64,000 nt of DNA. Source: Diplonema papillatum. Its lineage: Eukaryota; Euglenozoa; Diplonemea; Diplonemida; Diplonemidae. Shown one piece after another: positions 21,120 through 29,700 of this stretch. How positions within the stretch are numbered: the first letter of the stretch is position 1; each line of letters starts with the position of its first letter. The notes beneath the pieces were generated by a model that was given only the letters and a program-made list of their open reading frames with translations, had not been told where the DNA came from and did not search any database. The position numbers and the translations under genes were made by a program. The stretch is taken from the NCBI GenBank assembly GCA_030068145.1, contig JAPJBO010000532.1, positions 1 to 64,000 on the forward strand, in the 5' to 3' direction.

Positions 21120-21710
21120 ACGGCGATGAAAGGGGTGTCACCAGGAAAACGGTGGTAAAACGGTGTGATGCACCAACACACGGTGGTAAAACACTGGTAC
21201 ACCAGGAAAACGGTGTGATGCACCAACACACGGTGGTAAAACACTGATACACCAGGAAAACGGTGGTAAAACAGAGTGATACACCAGGAAAACGGTGGTA
21301 AAACAGAGTGATACACCAGGAAAACGGTGGTAAAACAGAGTGATACACCAGGAAAACGATGGTAAAACAGTGTGATACTCCAGGAAAACGGTGGTAAAAC
21401 GGTGTGATGCACCAACACACGGTGGTAAAACACTGATACACCAGGAAAACGGTGGTAAAACAGTGTGATACTCCAGGAAAACGGTGGTAAAACGGTGTGA
21501 TACACCAGCTAACGGTGGTAAAACAGTGTGATACACCAGGAAACGGTGGTAAAACGGTGTGATACACCACGAAAACGGTGGTAAAACGGTGTGATACACC
21601 AGGAAAACGGTGCGATACACCAGGAAAACGGTGGTAAAACGGTGTATATACGGTGTGATGCACCAGTGACCGGTGCATAGACGGCGTGATCACCAGTAAA
21701 CGGTGCTCCC
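21120..21710. repeat. 32-bp minisatellite
   Basis: About 17 units of ACACCAGGAAAACGGTGG plus TAAAACRGTGTGAT, with variants using GATGCACCAACACACGG. Three units equal 32 codons, which explains long open frames on the minus strand; these are not taken as genes. Confidence 0.75.
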
Positions 21711-22194
21711 GGTTCATCGAGGGAATCCTTGAAGCACCTGAACGTATAGGGTACTCGGGTAGTTTGGGCAAATCAATTTGCGTTGACTGTGTGGTAAACC
21801 GGTGGCGCTAAAACGCACAGTAAACAAACGGTGCTAAGAACGGTCAGGAAACGCTGCTAAAACGACCGGTGACGGCTAAGTGGTACGCCGCTAAGACGGT
21901 GTGCCAGTACCAAAAATAGTGTGGTACCGCAGTACGCTGTGCTCAAACGGTGTTAAATCGGTGTGGCGAACAAGCAAACGGTGCTTTGGTAGGTGGGCAC
22001 TTGGGCACATACGTAGCAGGAGCTCCGGTTAGCGGCGAACTCGTGGGTGGAGCACTCGTAAACGGCGCAGTCCTGCGTGAAGAGTTGTTGAGAATGCGTC
22101 GGCGAGCGGATCCCTGGCAAGCAGTGCGCTTGCAGGCGATTGGTAGGTGCGGCACACGTGGCGGGCTGCGGTAAATGAGAGAGAGAGAGAGAGT

Positions 22195-22400
22195 CGAGTT
22201 AGAGTGCAGGGACCATCTCTCCGGGGAGTTCTGACCTCACTTGTCTTCGTGCTGCTACGGCGGGCGTAAGTCGCTCCGGGAGGCGCGCTGCAGGTTGCGG
22301 CTCTGCTGCAGTGAGTGGCGGCACCGGAGTTGGTGCTGCAGCGGGCGCTCTGGCCGGCGGGTGAGCTCGTCTCGCGGGGGATCGCCGCCTCGTAACGCTG
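22195..22400 (+). repeat. Dispersed repeat family L
   Basis: AGAGTGCAGGGACCATCTCT and CTACGGCGGGCG followed by GC-rich sequence. Relatives are at 62174-62400 and, inverted, at 35690-35925. Confidence 0.5.
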
Positions 22401-22823
22401 CGGACCCTCTTCTTTCTCGCGGCCCGACGGTGAATGATAATGTGAAAACTGTGCACCGGCAGGTGAAGCACTAGGAAACAAGTTCTGCACCCGAACCAAA
22501 GCAATGTTCCGCTGCGGAGCTGGTGTATCCGGTAGCTTGAGCACTAATAAAGGGTGCCCTGTTGTGGGCACATGCCGTTGCGGGGGCTCCGGGTAAACGG
22601 TGCACGGGAGGCTGGAGCACTAGTATACGGTGCACTGGTAGTGGAATGAAACAGTAGTAAGAAGGCGCATTGATGCGCGGCACACTCGTTGACGGGACGA
22701 TTGGTACGTGGTACACATGCGGAGCTGGTGCAGCCGGTAGCTTGAGCACTACTAAAGGGTGCCCTGGTTGTGGGCACATACGTTGCGGGGGCTCCGGTAA
22801 ACGGTGCACGGGTGGCTGGAGCA

Positions 22824-24809
22824 CTAGTATACAGTGCACTGGTAGTGGAATGAAACAGTAGTAAAGGCGTATTGATGCGCGGCGCACTCGTTGACGGGAC
22901 GATTGGTACGTGGTACACATGGGCATCTGCGTTGCGGAGCTGGTGCATCCGGTAGCTTGAGCACTGATAAGGGTGCCCCGGGTGACGGGCGATTAGTGGG
23001 CGGCGCACTGGGCACATACGTTGCGGGGGCTCCGGTAAACGGTGCTCTGGTGGCTGGAGTACTGGTAAACGGCGCACTCGTTGACGGATGACTGGTGGAT
23101 GGCGCGGGCACATACGTTGCAGGGGCTCCGGTTAACGGTGCACGGGTGGCTGGAGCACCAGTAAACGGTGTACTGGAGGCTGGAACAGCAGTAAACGGTG
23201 CACTGGTAGCAGGAGCACTAGTAAACGGTGCACTGGTTGACGGGCGATTGGTGGGCGGCGCACTGGGCACATACGTTGCGGGGGCTCCGGTTAACGGTGC
23301 ACTGGTGGCTGGAGCACTAGTATACGGTGTACTGGTAGCTGGAGCACTGGTAAACGGCGCACTCGTTGGCGGATGAGCGGTGGGTGGCGCACTGGGCACA
23401 TACGTTGCGGGGGCCCCGGTTAACGCTGCACGGGTGGCTGGAGCGCCGGTAAACGGCGCACTGGTAGCTGGAGCACTAGTAAACGGTGCACTCGTTGGCG
23501 GACGAGCGGTGGGCGGCGCACTGGGCACATACGTTGCGGGGGTACCGGTTAACGGTGCGCGGGTGGCTGGAGCACTAGTATGCGGTGCACTGGTAGCTGG
23601 AGCACTAGTAAACGGCGCACTCGTTGGCGGACGAGCGGTGGGCGGCGCACTGGGCACATACGTTGCGGGGGCTCCGGTTAACGGTGCACCGGTGACTGGA
23701 GCACCAGTAAACGGTGCACTGGTGGCTGGAGCACTAGTAAACGGTGCACTCGTTGGCGGACGAGCGGTGGGCGGCGCACTGGGCACATACGTTGCGGGGG
23801 CCCCGGTTAATGGTGCACGGGTGGCTGGAGCGCCGGTAAGCGGTGCACTGGTGGCTGGAGCGCCGGTAAGCGGTGCACTGGTGGCTGGAGCGCCGGTAAG
23901 CGGTGCACTGGTGGCTGGAGCGCCGGTAAGCGGTGCACTGGTGGCTGGAGCGCCAGTTAACGGTGCACTGGTGGCTGGAGCACTAGTATGCGGTGCACTG
24001 GTGGCTGGAGCAGGAGTAAGCGGTGGTCTGGTAGAGGGCAGTGGAGTCGGTAGGTTTGTGGGAGGGAACGGCGTCGCAGGTGCGTCCGACGAGCAACTCG
24101 TGTAAACATTGCACGAGAAGGCGCATTCGTAGCCGGACACCCCGGTACCGGCATCGCACATGAACCGACCCTCGCCGCAGCGAGTCGCAGCGGGGCCGCA
24201 CGTGAAGCTGAGAGCGCCGTTCCCGCACTGATCTTTACGAGTCGGCCCGAAGCCGATCCACATGCACGCCGGACAGAAGGCTTCGGTCCTGGTCCAATGC
24301 TCACCATCCAGACCCCCGTTAACACACACCACCGTCTCGCACGGGCGGTTGCCCTTATTCACGACGCAATACTCATTGGTCGTCAAGTACCCACCTGGTG
24401 TACAATCGCCGGTGCTGACCGTGTCATCGATTGTGGCACCCAGGAGGTTCAGATCGTCCACTCCGCAGCCTGGAGTCGGAATACCCGCGGCATCAGGAGT
24501 CCCGCCTGGACAATACGCGCCGACGCACGCTATATCCTTAGGAAAATCGACGCACTGCGAGGTCGTACACAGCGAGAGGCACGTTCCGCCTAGCGTGGGG
24601 CAGGTCGCTTCGAAGCCGCGCGGCGCTAAGCAGCCGTCGCAGTAAAACCAACACGGATCCCTGGGTGCGCAAACGAGGTTCGCGCCTGAACACTCCTTTC
24701 TGATGGTAAACTTGCACGGTCCGGGGCACGTGTAATTCATCCCCGGACCGTCGCAAACGTACTCCTCAGTTCCACCAACAGCCGCCAGCAAAAGCAGCAC
24801 GCAACTCAT
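22824..24809 (-). CDS. N-terminal half of a receptor-like surface protein: Cys-rich ectodomain and Thr/Pro/Ala stalk
   Basis: This 661-codon frame starts at an ATG. Residues 1-14 are a signal peptide (MSCVLLLLAAVGG). Residues 17-245 or so form a Cys-rich domain with many disulphide-capable pairs. Its phrases YCVVNKGNRPCETVVC and FCPACMWIGFG match YCVVRSGGRVCETAYC and ECPACLWEGAG in the protein at 50026-55788. From about residue 250 comes a stalk made of units such as TSAPLTGAPA and a larger unit containing ATYVPSAPPTARPPTSAPF, probably heavily O-glycosylated. The final about 50 codons leave the repeat frame and end at a stop, with no membrane anchor. Stalk DNA continues beyond in other frames, so this is either a truncated, secreted product or the 5' part of the composite locus. 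It likely functions at the cell surface; the ligand is unknown. Confidence 0.75.
   Translation of the reverse strand: MSCVLLLLAAVGGTEEYVCDGPGMNYTCPGPCKFTIRKECSGANLVCAPRDPCWFYCDGCLAPRGFEATCPTLGGTCLSLCTTSQCVDFPKDIACVGAYCPGGTPDAAGIPTPGCGVDDLNLLGATIDDTVSTGDCTPGGYLTTNEYCVVNKGNRPCETVVCVNGGLDGEHWTRTEAFCPACMWIGFGPTRKDQCGNGALSFTCGPAATRCGEGRFMCDAGTGVSGYECAFSCNVYTSCSSDAPATPFPPTNLPTPLPSTRPPLTPAPATSAPHTSAPATSAPLTGAPATSAPLTGAPATSAPLTGAPATSAPLTGAPATSAPLTGAPATRAPLTGAPATYVPSAPPTARPPTSAPFTSAPATSAPFTGAPVTGAPLTGAPATYVPSAPPTARPPTSAPFTSAPATSAPHTSAPATRAPLTGTPATYVPSAPPTARPPTSAPFTSAPATSAPFTGAPATRAALTGAPATYVPSAPPTAHPPTSAPFTSAPATSTPYTSAPATSAPLTGAPATYVPSAPPTNRPSTSAPFTSAPATSAPFTAVPASSTPFTGAPATRAPLTGAPATYVPAPSTSHPSTSAPFTSTPATRAPFTGAPATYVPSAPPTNRPSPGAPLSVLKLPDAPAPQRRCPCVPRTNRPVNECAAHQYAFTTVSFHYQCTVY
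23000..24045. repeat. Coding tandem repeats of the stalk
   Basis: Five 30-bp units (GGTGCACTGGTGGCTGGAGC plus GCCGGTAAGC) lie at about 23840-23990, and higher-order units of about 135-145 bp containing GGGCACATACGTTGCGGGGG lie at 23000-23800. All units in the open frame keep multiples of three. Confidence 0.8.
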
Positions 24810-24866
24810 CGTGGCTGCGGCGTTTTTTTATTTTACTTTTTCTGTTGTTTTTTTTCTCTTTCTTCC

Positions 24867-24886
24867 CCCCCCCCCCCCCCCCCCCG
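24867..24886. repeat. C homopolymer tract upstream of the receptor ATG
   Basis: About 20 consecutive C, between T/C-rich sequence, roughly 60 bp upstream of the ATG at 24809. On the transcribed strand this is a G tract. The interval 24890-25800 otherwise shows no gene; it has short family F-like phrases (GTTCGCTTGAGAATCCGGG). Confidence 0.5.
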
Positions 24887-25950
24887 AACAGCAAGTGTCA
24901 GACTAGCCCACCCGAAGGCAGTTGTTTTCTTTAGGCAGGCTTCCTCTACCGGCAGAAGTTGTTTGGGTTAGCGACTTCTTTTTTCTTTTTCTTTTTCTCT
25001 CCTTTTTTTCCCCACCGTGTATTCGTTACCTCTTTTCCCTGTGTCCTGCGGTAGCGGTTTGTTGAAGCACGCCGAGAGGTATCTGAGACTGTTTCGACGT
25101 TTAAGGATCCGTGTTTTCAGAGTTAAAGTTCGCTTGAGAATCCGGGATTTTTGTGTCTCCGGTCGACAGGGAAAATGGAAAGGAAGTTCTTTCGTTCGGT
25201 CTGGTTTCTGTTCGTTCGTCTGTTGGGTGGTCTGACTGTTGAGATTATGCTAGAGTGTAAGTTCGCTTGAAAACTCCGGTTGTTTCTATTCCAAAGCCAG
25301 AATCCCTAACCCCGTGGGGTGGCGGCGATAATCATGATCGAACACGTCAGTTTGCGTCAGTGCCAATTGTGTTTCCGCCCATCCTGCATGGGTGTACAGA
25401 TTGGCCTCTCCACCTGTTTGCGAAGCTCAGCCTAGTGCGTGCTTGTGGTGATCGGTGGTATTTTTTCGCCGAAGGGAAGTGCTTGTTTATCGAATCGTTG
25501 AGCTAGACTTGACTCTCGTGCATTAGCCAAGTGGGCCACTCTTATTGCTTTTCCGCTGGGCACCTGGCATCGAACACGCGCGCATACAGACATTATGGCT
25601 GCTGTGTTGCGGGCTAATTCGGTGAAATCCTGCACGTTCGGAACATGATCGCGAGGCTATTCTCCTCTTCAAAACACGCCTGCCAGCGTTCTCTTTCAAG
25701 TTGACAAGCAGTTGGTACTGCGCAAAACGGGCTGAAACAAGAGTAAGCGTCCACTTCTCGATCGTTGGGGAATCGCGGAGGAGGAATGGGGGGGACGTTG
25801 TTATTGGTGCTGGTTTTGAGGGATAACGAAAAAGTAAAAAGTCTTTTTGCGGTGGCCTCCGCTGGTCTGGCAGTCTGTGCTACCTCCGTTCTTTTACACT
25901 CGTACTCTTCTCTACTCACTACAGTAGTGTAAATTTGTTGCATTAGTGTG

Positions 25951-26102
25951 TGTGGGCCTTTGAAGCGTGGATGATGCCTCTCGCGCTGCTCCCCTTGAGG
26001 TTCCTGGCTCATGCCAAAGCGCCGCCGCCCGGGTTTAGGGAAATAAAATACCTTCTCGGCCTTTTGGCTAAGATCAAGTGTAGTATCTGTTCTTATCAGC
26101 TT
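25951..26102 (+). mobile_element. Retroposed chimera: repeat 'X' fused to the 5' end of U2 snRNA
   Basis: The insert is flanked by perfect 19-bp direct repeats AATTTGTTGCATTAGTGTG (25932-25950 and 26103-26121). Its left two thirds match, inverted, 8634-8712. After GGGAAATAAAATAC the sequence becomes U2 snRNA. The long TSD indicates LINE-mediated retroposition. Confidence 0.75.
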
Positions 26103-26105
26103 AAT
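26052..26105 (+). ncRNA. U2 snRNA 5' fragment (pseudogene)
   Basis: The run from CTTCTCGGCCTTTTGGCTAA through GATCAAGTGTAGTATCTGTT to CTTATCAGCTTAAT agrees with the strongly conserved first 60 or so bases of U2, including the GTAGTA branch-site-pairing region. It lacks the first four U2 bases and stops before the ATCTGATA and Sm-site regions. It is therefore not a functional snRNA gene, but it shows that the organism has a conventional U2 spliceosome. Confidence 0.88.
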
Positions 26106-26235
26106 TTGTTGCATTAGTGTGATTGTCAGGCCTTCGACTACCCTGAGCAACGCACTATGCACACTCCGGTACTACACTGCAGTACGCGTACTCTTTCACT
26201 CTTTTCCTCTCTTTGGCTAGCCAAAAAAGACTCCT

Positions 26236-26640
26236 GTGACCGACACCACGAACACATTCGCAATGAATGTGGCTCTAGGCCGCCTCACGTGCCTACATGT
26301 TGAGCAGGGGTTGCAGGAGGAATGGGGGGAGTGGGATGGCCAAAGGAGAAAGCCCTTTCAAAGTCGGCGAGTGCCGGAGCAGGAGTCCGCGAGCGGGGAA
26401 CTTTATCATTGTTGTTACGCGTTCGTCAGGCCAAATCGATGCCGCGACGTTCCCTGTTTTAAAGTGCACTTAGGGATCCGGGGTTTTAAAGTCTCCGGGT
26501 GACCATTGTCGTAAAGGTTCATTTAAGGTATCGTATGTTAGTGTGCGTATCGCTGCGGTAGTGGCAGTACGTGAACTCGTGTCTCTTTTTTAGCTGTAGC
26601 AAGTGCGCTCTCGCAGGAGGTAGGTACTGGTAATAGCAAG
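26236..26640 (+). repeat. Family F copies
   Basis: TGTGACCGACACC with CATTCGCAATGAATGTGGC (26235-26300), then GGGATCCGGGGTTTTAAAGT and CTCCGGGTGACCATTGTCG (26470-26515). These match pieces of 42945-43190 and 63165-63690 in a different order. Confidence 0.5.
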
Positions 26641-26766
26641 AAAGTTGAAGTATGGCTAAAGATAAAGTGGTGTCACCTGAGGGGGTAATCTCAGGGCCGC
26701 CCACGTGATAAGCCGTTAAGCATTGAGTTCTTTTAAGTACATGAACCACGTGGATTAACATGCACT
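26641..26766 (+). repeat. Left flank of LINE-B: family D left arm and 52-bp direct repeat
   Basis: GGTGTCACC (26669-26677) through GATAAGCC is the left half of family D. The 52-bp module (26715-26766) ends exactly where LINE-B begins and matches 32520-32571 with two differences. Confidence 0.8.
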
Positions 26767-26781
26767 GCCTTGAAAGTCAGG

Positions 26782-29700
26782 TTATCGGATGACGTCGTCA
26801 CCTGCCATTGCGTCGTCAAGGTCGAGCATTTGTGGAGCTAGCGGGGTTTGGCTTTCTTGCGATTCCAGAGACTGAGTCGGCGAGTACGAGGGCGGGCACG
26901 TGTGTCCGTTTTTCACTTTCGAGGGCGTTGGTGTGCCCGTGGTCCCCGGTCGTTTCTGAGAGCTGCTTGCCCTCGGTACCTTCTTCTTCCTTCGATGCAC
27001 CCCTGAGTCGGGGGTGGTCGCCTTCGTCTTCTTCCGCTTGCGGCCGGCGATCGGGCCTTCCTTCGGGGTGCCTAGCACCCTTTTCTTCAGCGCTGGTCGT
27101 TCGCTGGTTCCTGGCGTTGGTGGCGGCCTCTTGGTCGCCCGTCCGGTCGTCGCCGTCTCCTTTTTCGTTGCCGCGGGCGGCGCTTGCGCCGCTCGCTTTC
27201 CAACTGGCGTTCCCCGTTGTACGCCCACCTGGGTGGGTGAGGAGGGCCTCTTCTTCTTGTTGCGTCCGGGGGTTGACGGGACGTTCGGTTCGTTGGACTG
27301 GTGGTGGCCGCGGCGGCAACATGCCGCCGGTCGCCTCTGCGTCAGCGTAGGGAGCCTCTTGCACTCTTGGCAGGTTCCTCTGCCATGCGTGCGGCAGGCA
27401 TGATGCCCGCTGCGGCAACACGCCGCCGCCGTCTTGCACTCGCCGCACTTCGTCGTGCTGTGCTCTGTGCACACCGCGATCGGCTGCCCATCGTTCGCGT
27501 GGTGATGGTGCCGGCAGCACATCTCTACCGTGGGAACGTCCCTTCGGACGAGTGCTCTGCACGCCTCACACTTCCCTTTGTGATGGGTCGCGCACGTGAC
27601 GAGTGCCTTCTCTATATCGACACCCGGCATATGCACGGGGTCTGGGTGCAGTTGTGGTGGGGCAGGCAGGGCCCACCTCGCCGCTCTCCCGATCGTCCAG
27701 TCAGGGTACGCCGGGCACTGCGTCCCTACATCGCTTCCTTTCACTTGTTCCTCAAGTATCGTCCCCGTGTGTGCCTCGCGAAAGCGTGGCCTGGGCCGTA
27801 CACCCGATATCCCCGAGATGCCCATGAACGACAGCGACGTCGTCGGGCACACCCTCTCCCCTCTCATGCAGCTTCCCAGCCCTTGCTGTGCCGCCAGCTT
27901 GTCCAACGCGCTCATCATGCAGCGCAGGACGTTTCCCCGTTCTCTCACCCCCTTCGGCGCATTCCCGTGCAGCGGCATGCTGAGGCCCGAGAAGAGTTCA
28001 AAGTCGATCGCAAGCTCTAGCATTGACGCCTGCCCGCTCTCGGTCCACTGCATGTCAGACAGCCACGCTACCAACGCATAAAACGTCGGTAGTCCCCAGG
28101 TCTTGTTTCGCTCCCACGTCCATGCCGGGGCAATCCGCGCAAAGGGGTGGTCAAATTTCTCGGCAGGCATCGCATCCGCTCTCGACCAGGGGGTCGTGGG
28201 GTTCCTGGCTACCCAGCCACGTGCTTCGAGCCCTGCACGTTCCGTAAGGATTTCAGCCATCATCTCCTGGAGCCGCCTCGATAAGTGGGCGTTCCCCGGT
28301 ACAACCACACCATGTTCCAGCGTGCATCGGGGCCACTCGGTTCGGTTGGCCGCCATCAGCCCGGCGTGTGCTTCCCGCCGGCGAATGTGTGAGTATGCGT
28401 CGCAGTCCCAGTAGATATGCTGTTCGTTCTCCGTCACGCCGCTCCCACAGTGCTTGCAGCTGGGCGCCTGCGGCTCAGCTCCAGCCTGCCTCATCCGCGA
28501 CGTGAACTCCGCCGTGTTCACACCCCCCGCAATCGCAACTCGAATTAGCTTCGCCGTGTGCGCGGAACATTCCCTCGTCTTCCAGAACGCATTCGTGCGC
28601 TCCAAGTCGGCTCTTTCCAGCCCCTGATATCCTGGCCTTCTCGCCATCAGTCGGGCCCACGTCCTCGTTCTCAGGTCCGCCCTCACTTCGTGCCCCCTCT
28701 TCGAGGGCGACGAGGCCAGCGGGTCGAACACTGCACCATTCCGTCGTAGCGTGCGAGATAGGGGCCCAGGCTCCCATATGTGTCCACACTCCTCCATGCT
28801 CCTCATCGCCAGCCCGACTGGGCCGAGGGGTTGGTCCCCCTCGGCGTACCGCCCCCGGATACTCTCCATCAGAGGTAGCAGTCGCGGCAGCCTCTCGCAC
28901 GCCGCGTAGAACGCCGTCGTCACCCGGTACGCTAAACACGTACCGGGGTCCGTCAGGTGGCCCTTCTCCTGGAAGTTCAGGACCATTTCTCTCGCGCGCT
29001 TCGGGTTTGCTCCACCCCAGATCAGACCCATCACCGACGTCGTCAACCGCTTCATCGCCACCTTTGACACCGGCGCGAAGGAGCAGCCCGATAGCGCTGC
29101 CGGCAACACATTCGACTGCACAATACGGACCCGCTTTTCGTACCGGAATGGCGCGTGGCGGAGGCCCTCCGCTAGGGCCGCCGCCCTCTCTACCCTCTTA
29201 GAGTCGGACCTCTCCTTTCTGTTCTTCGCCGTTGAGACTAGGGCCCCCAGACACGTGACGGACTTGCTAAATCGCAGCAGCGCATTTCCGCTTCGGAGTC
29301 TGAGCGTCGACTGGTGCCTCTGCCTCGTCGAGAATGCGATGGTCTTCTCGAGGTTTAGCTGCATTCCGGTGAGTGTGCAGAACTCGTCAACAATGTCGAC
29401 TCCCTTTTGCAGTGCGGCCTCCGACAGCCTGGACAGTAGTGTGGCATCATCCGCGTACGACTTAGGACTCACACCCTCAGCTTCTTTTTTGACCGCTTTC
29501 ATCACTACCGACAGCAGGGCATTGATGAGTATGACGGACACAGGGCACCCTTGAAGGATACCGTTGGTCACACTAAACTCCCTGCCCACCCCTAGCGGCA
29601 ACTTGAAGCGTCTTGCGAGCAGACTGTAAATCGCCCTCAGCGGCTTGAGAACCCGACCGTGCAGTCCTAAGTCCTCAGCCAGGCGTAGCACTACCTCTCG

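Larger units (their letters stand above)
20211..22823 (-). pseudogene. Decayed stalk coding DNA between the two halves
   Basis: Fragments readable on the minus strand include STDAPSTGAPATYVPK (about 20300-20370), SSPLTGAPATYVPK (about 22000-22050) and AP-rich pieces up to 22820, in different frames and with stops between. A 32-bp minisatellite (21120-21710) and a GA microsatellite (22178-22193) interrupt them. The repeated run GGGCACATACGT(A/T)GCAGGAGC is the stalk phrase seen many times at 23000-24000. Confidence 0.55.
17560..24809 (-). other. Composite receptor locus: N-terminal and membrane halves of one ancestral gene
   Basis: The frame at 22824-24809 (signal peptide, Cys-rich ectodomain, stalk) and the frame at 17560-19710 (stalk end, seven hydrophobic segments, tail) correspond in order and strand to the two ends of the intact 1920-residue protein at 50026-55788. 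The DNA between (19815-22823) still contains stalk phrases such as TGAPATYVPK in changing frames, plus minisatellites. Either the locus is a decayed gene or it is spliced with long introns in the stalk. Confidence 0.6.
25818..26235 (+). repeat. Family H copy 2, interrupted by a retroposed insertion
   Basis: It begins GTTTTGAGGGATAACG and ends TTGGCTAGCCAAAAAAGACT, as at 11630-11790. The 152-bp insertion at 25951-26102 splits it. Confidence 0.6.

Noticed and set aside
20923..21771. Minus-strand 282-codon frame rich in YHRFPGVSH
   Set aside because: Translation of the 32-bp minisatellite.
26052..26105. Functional U2 snRNA gene
   Set aside because: Only the 5' third is present, the first bases are missing, there is no Sm site, and the segment lies inside a TSD-bounded insertion.
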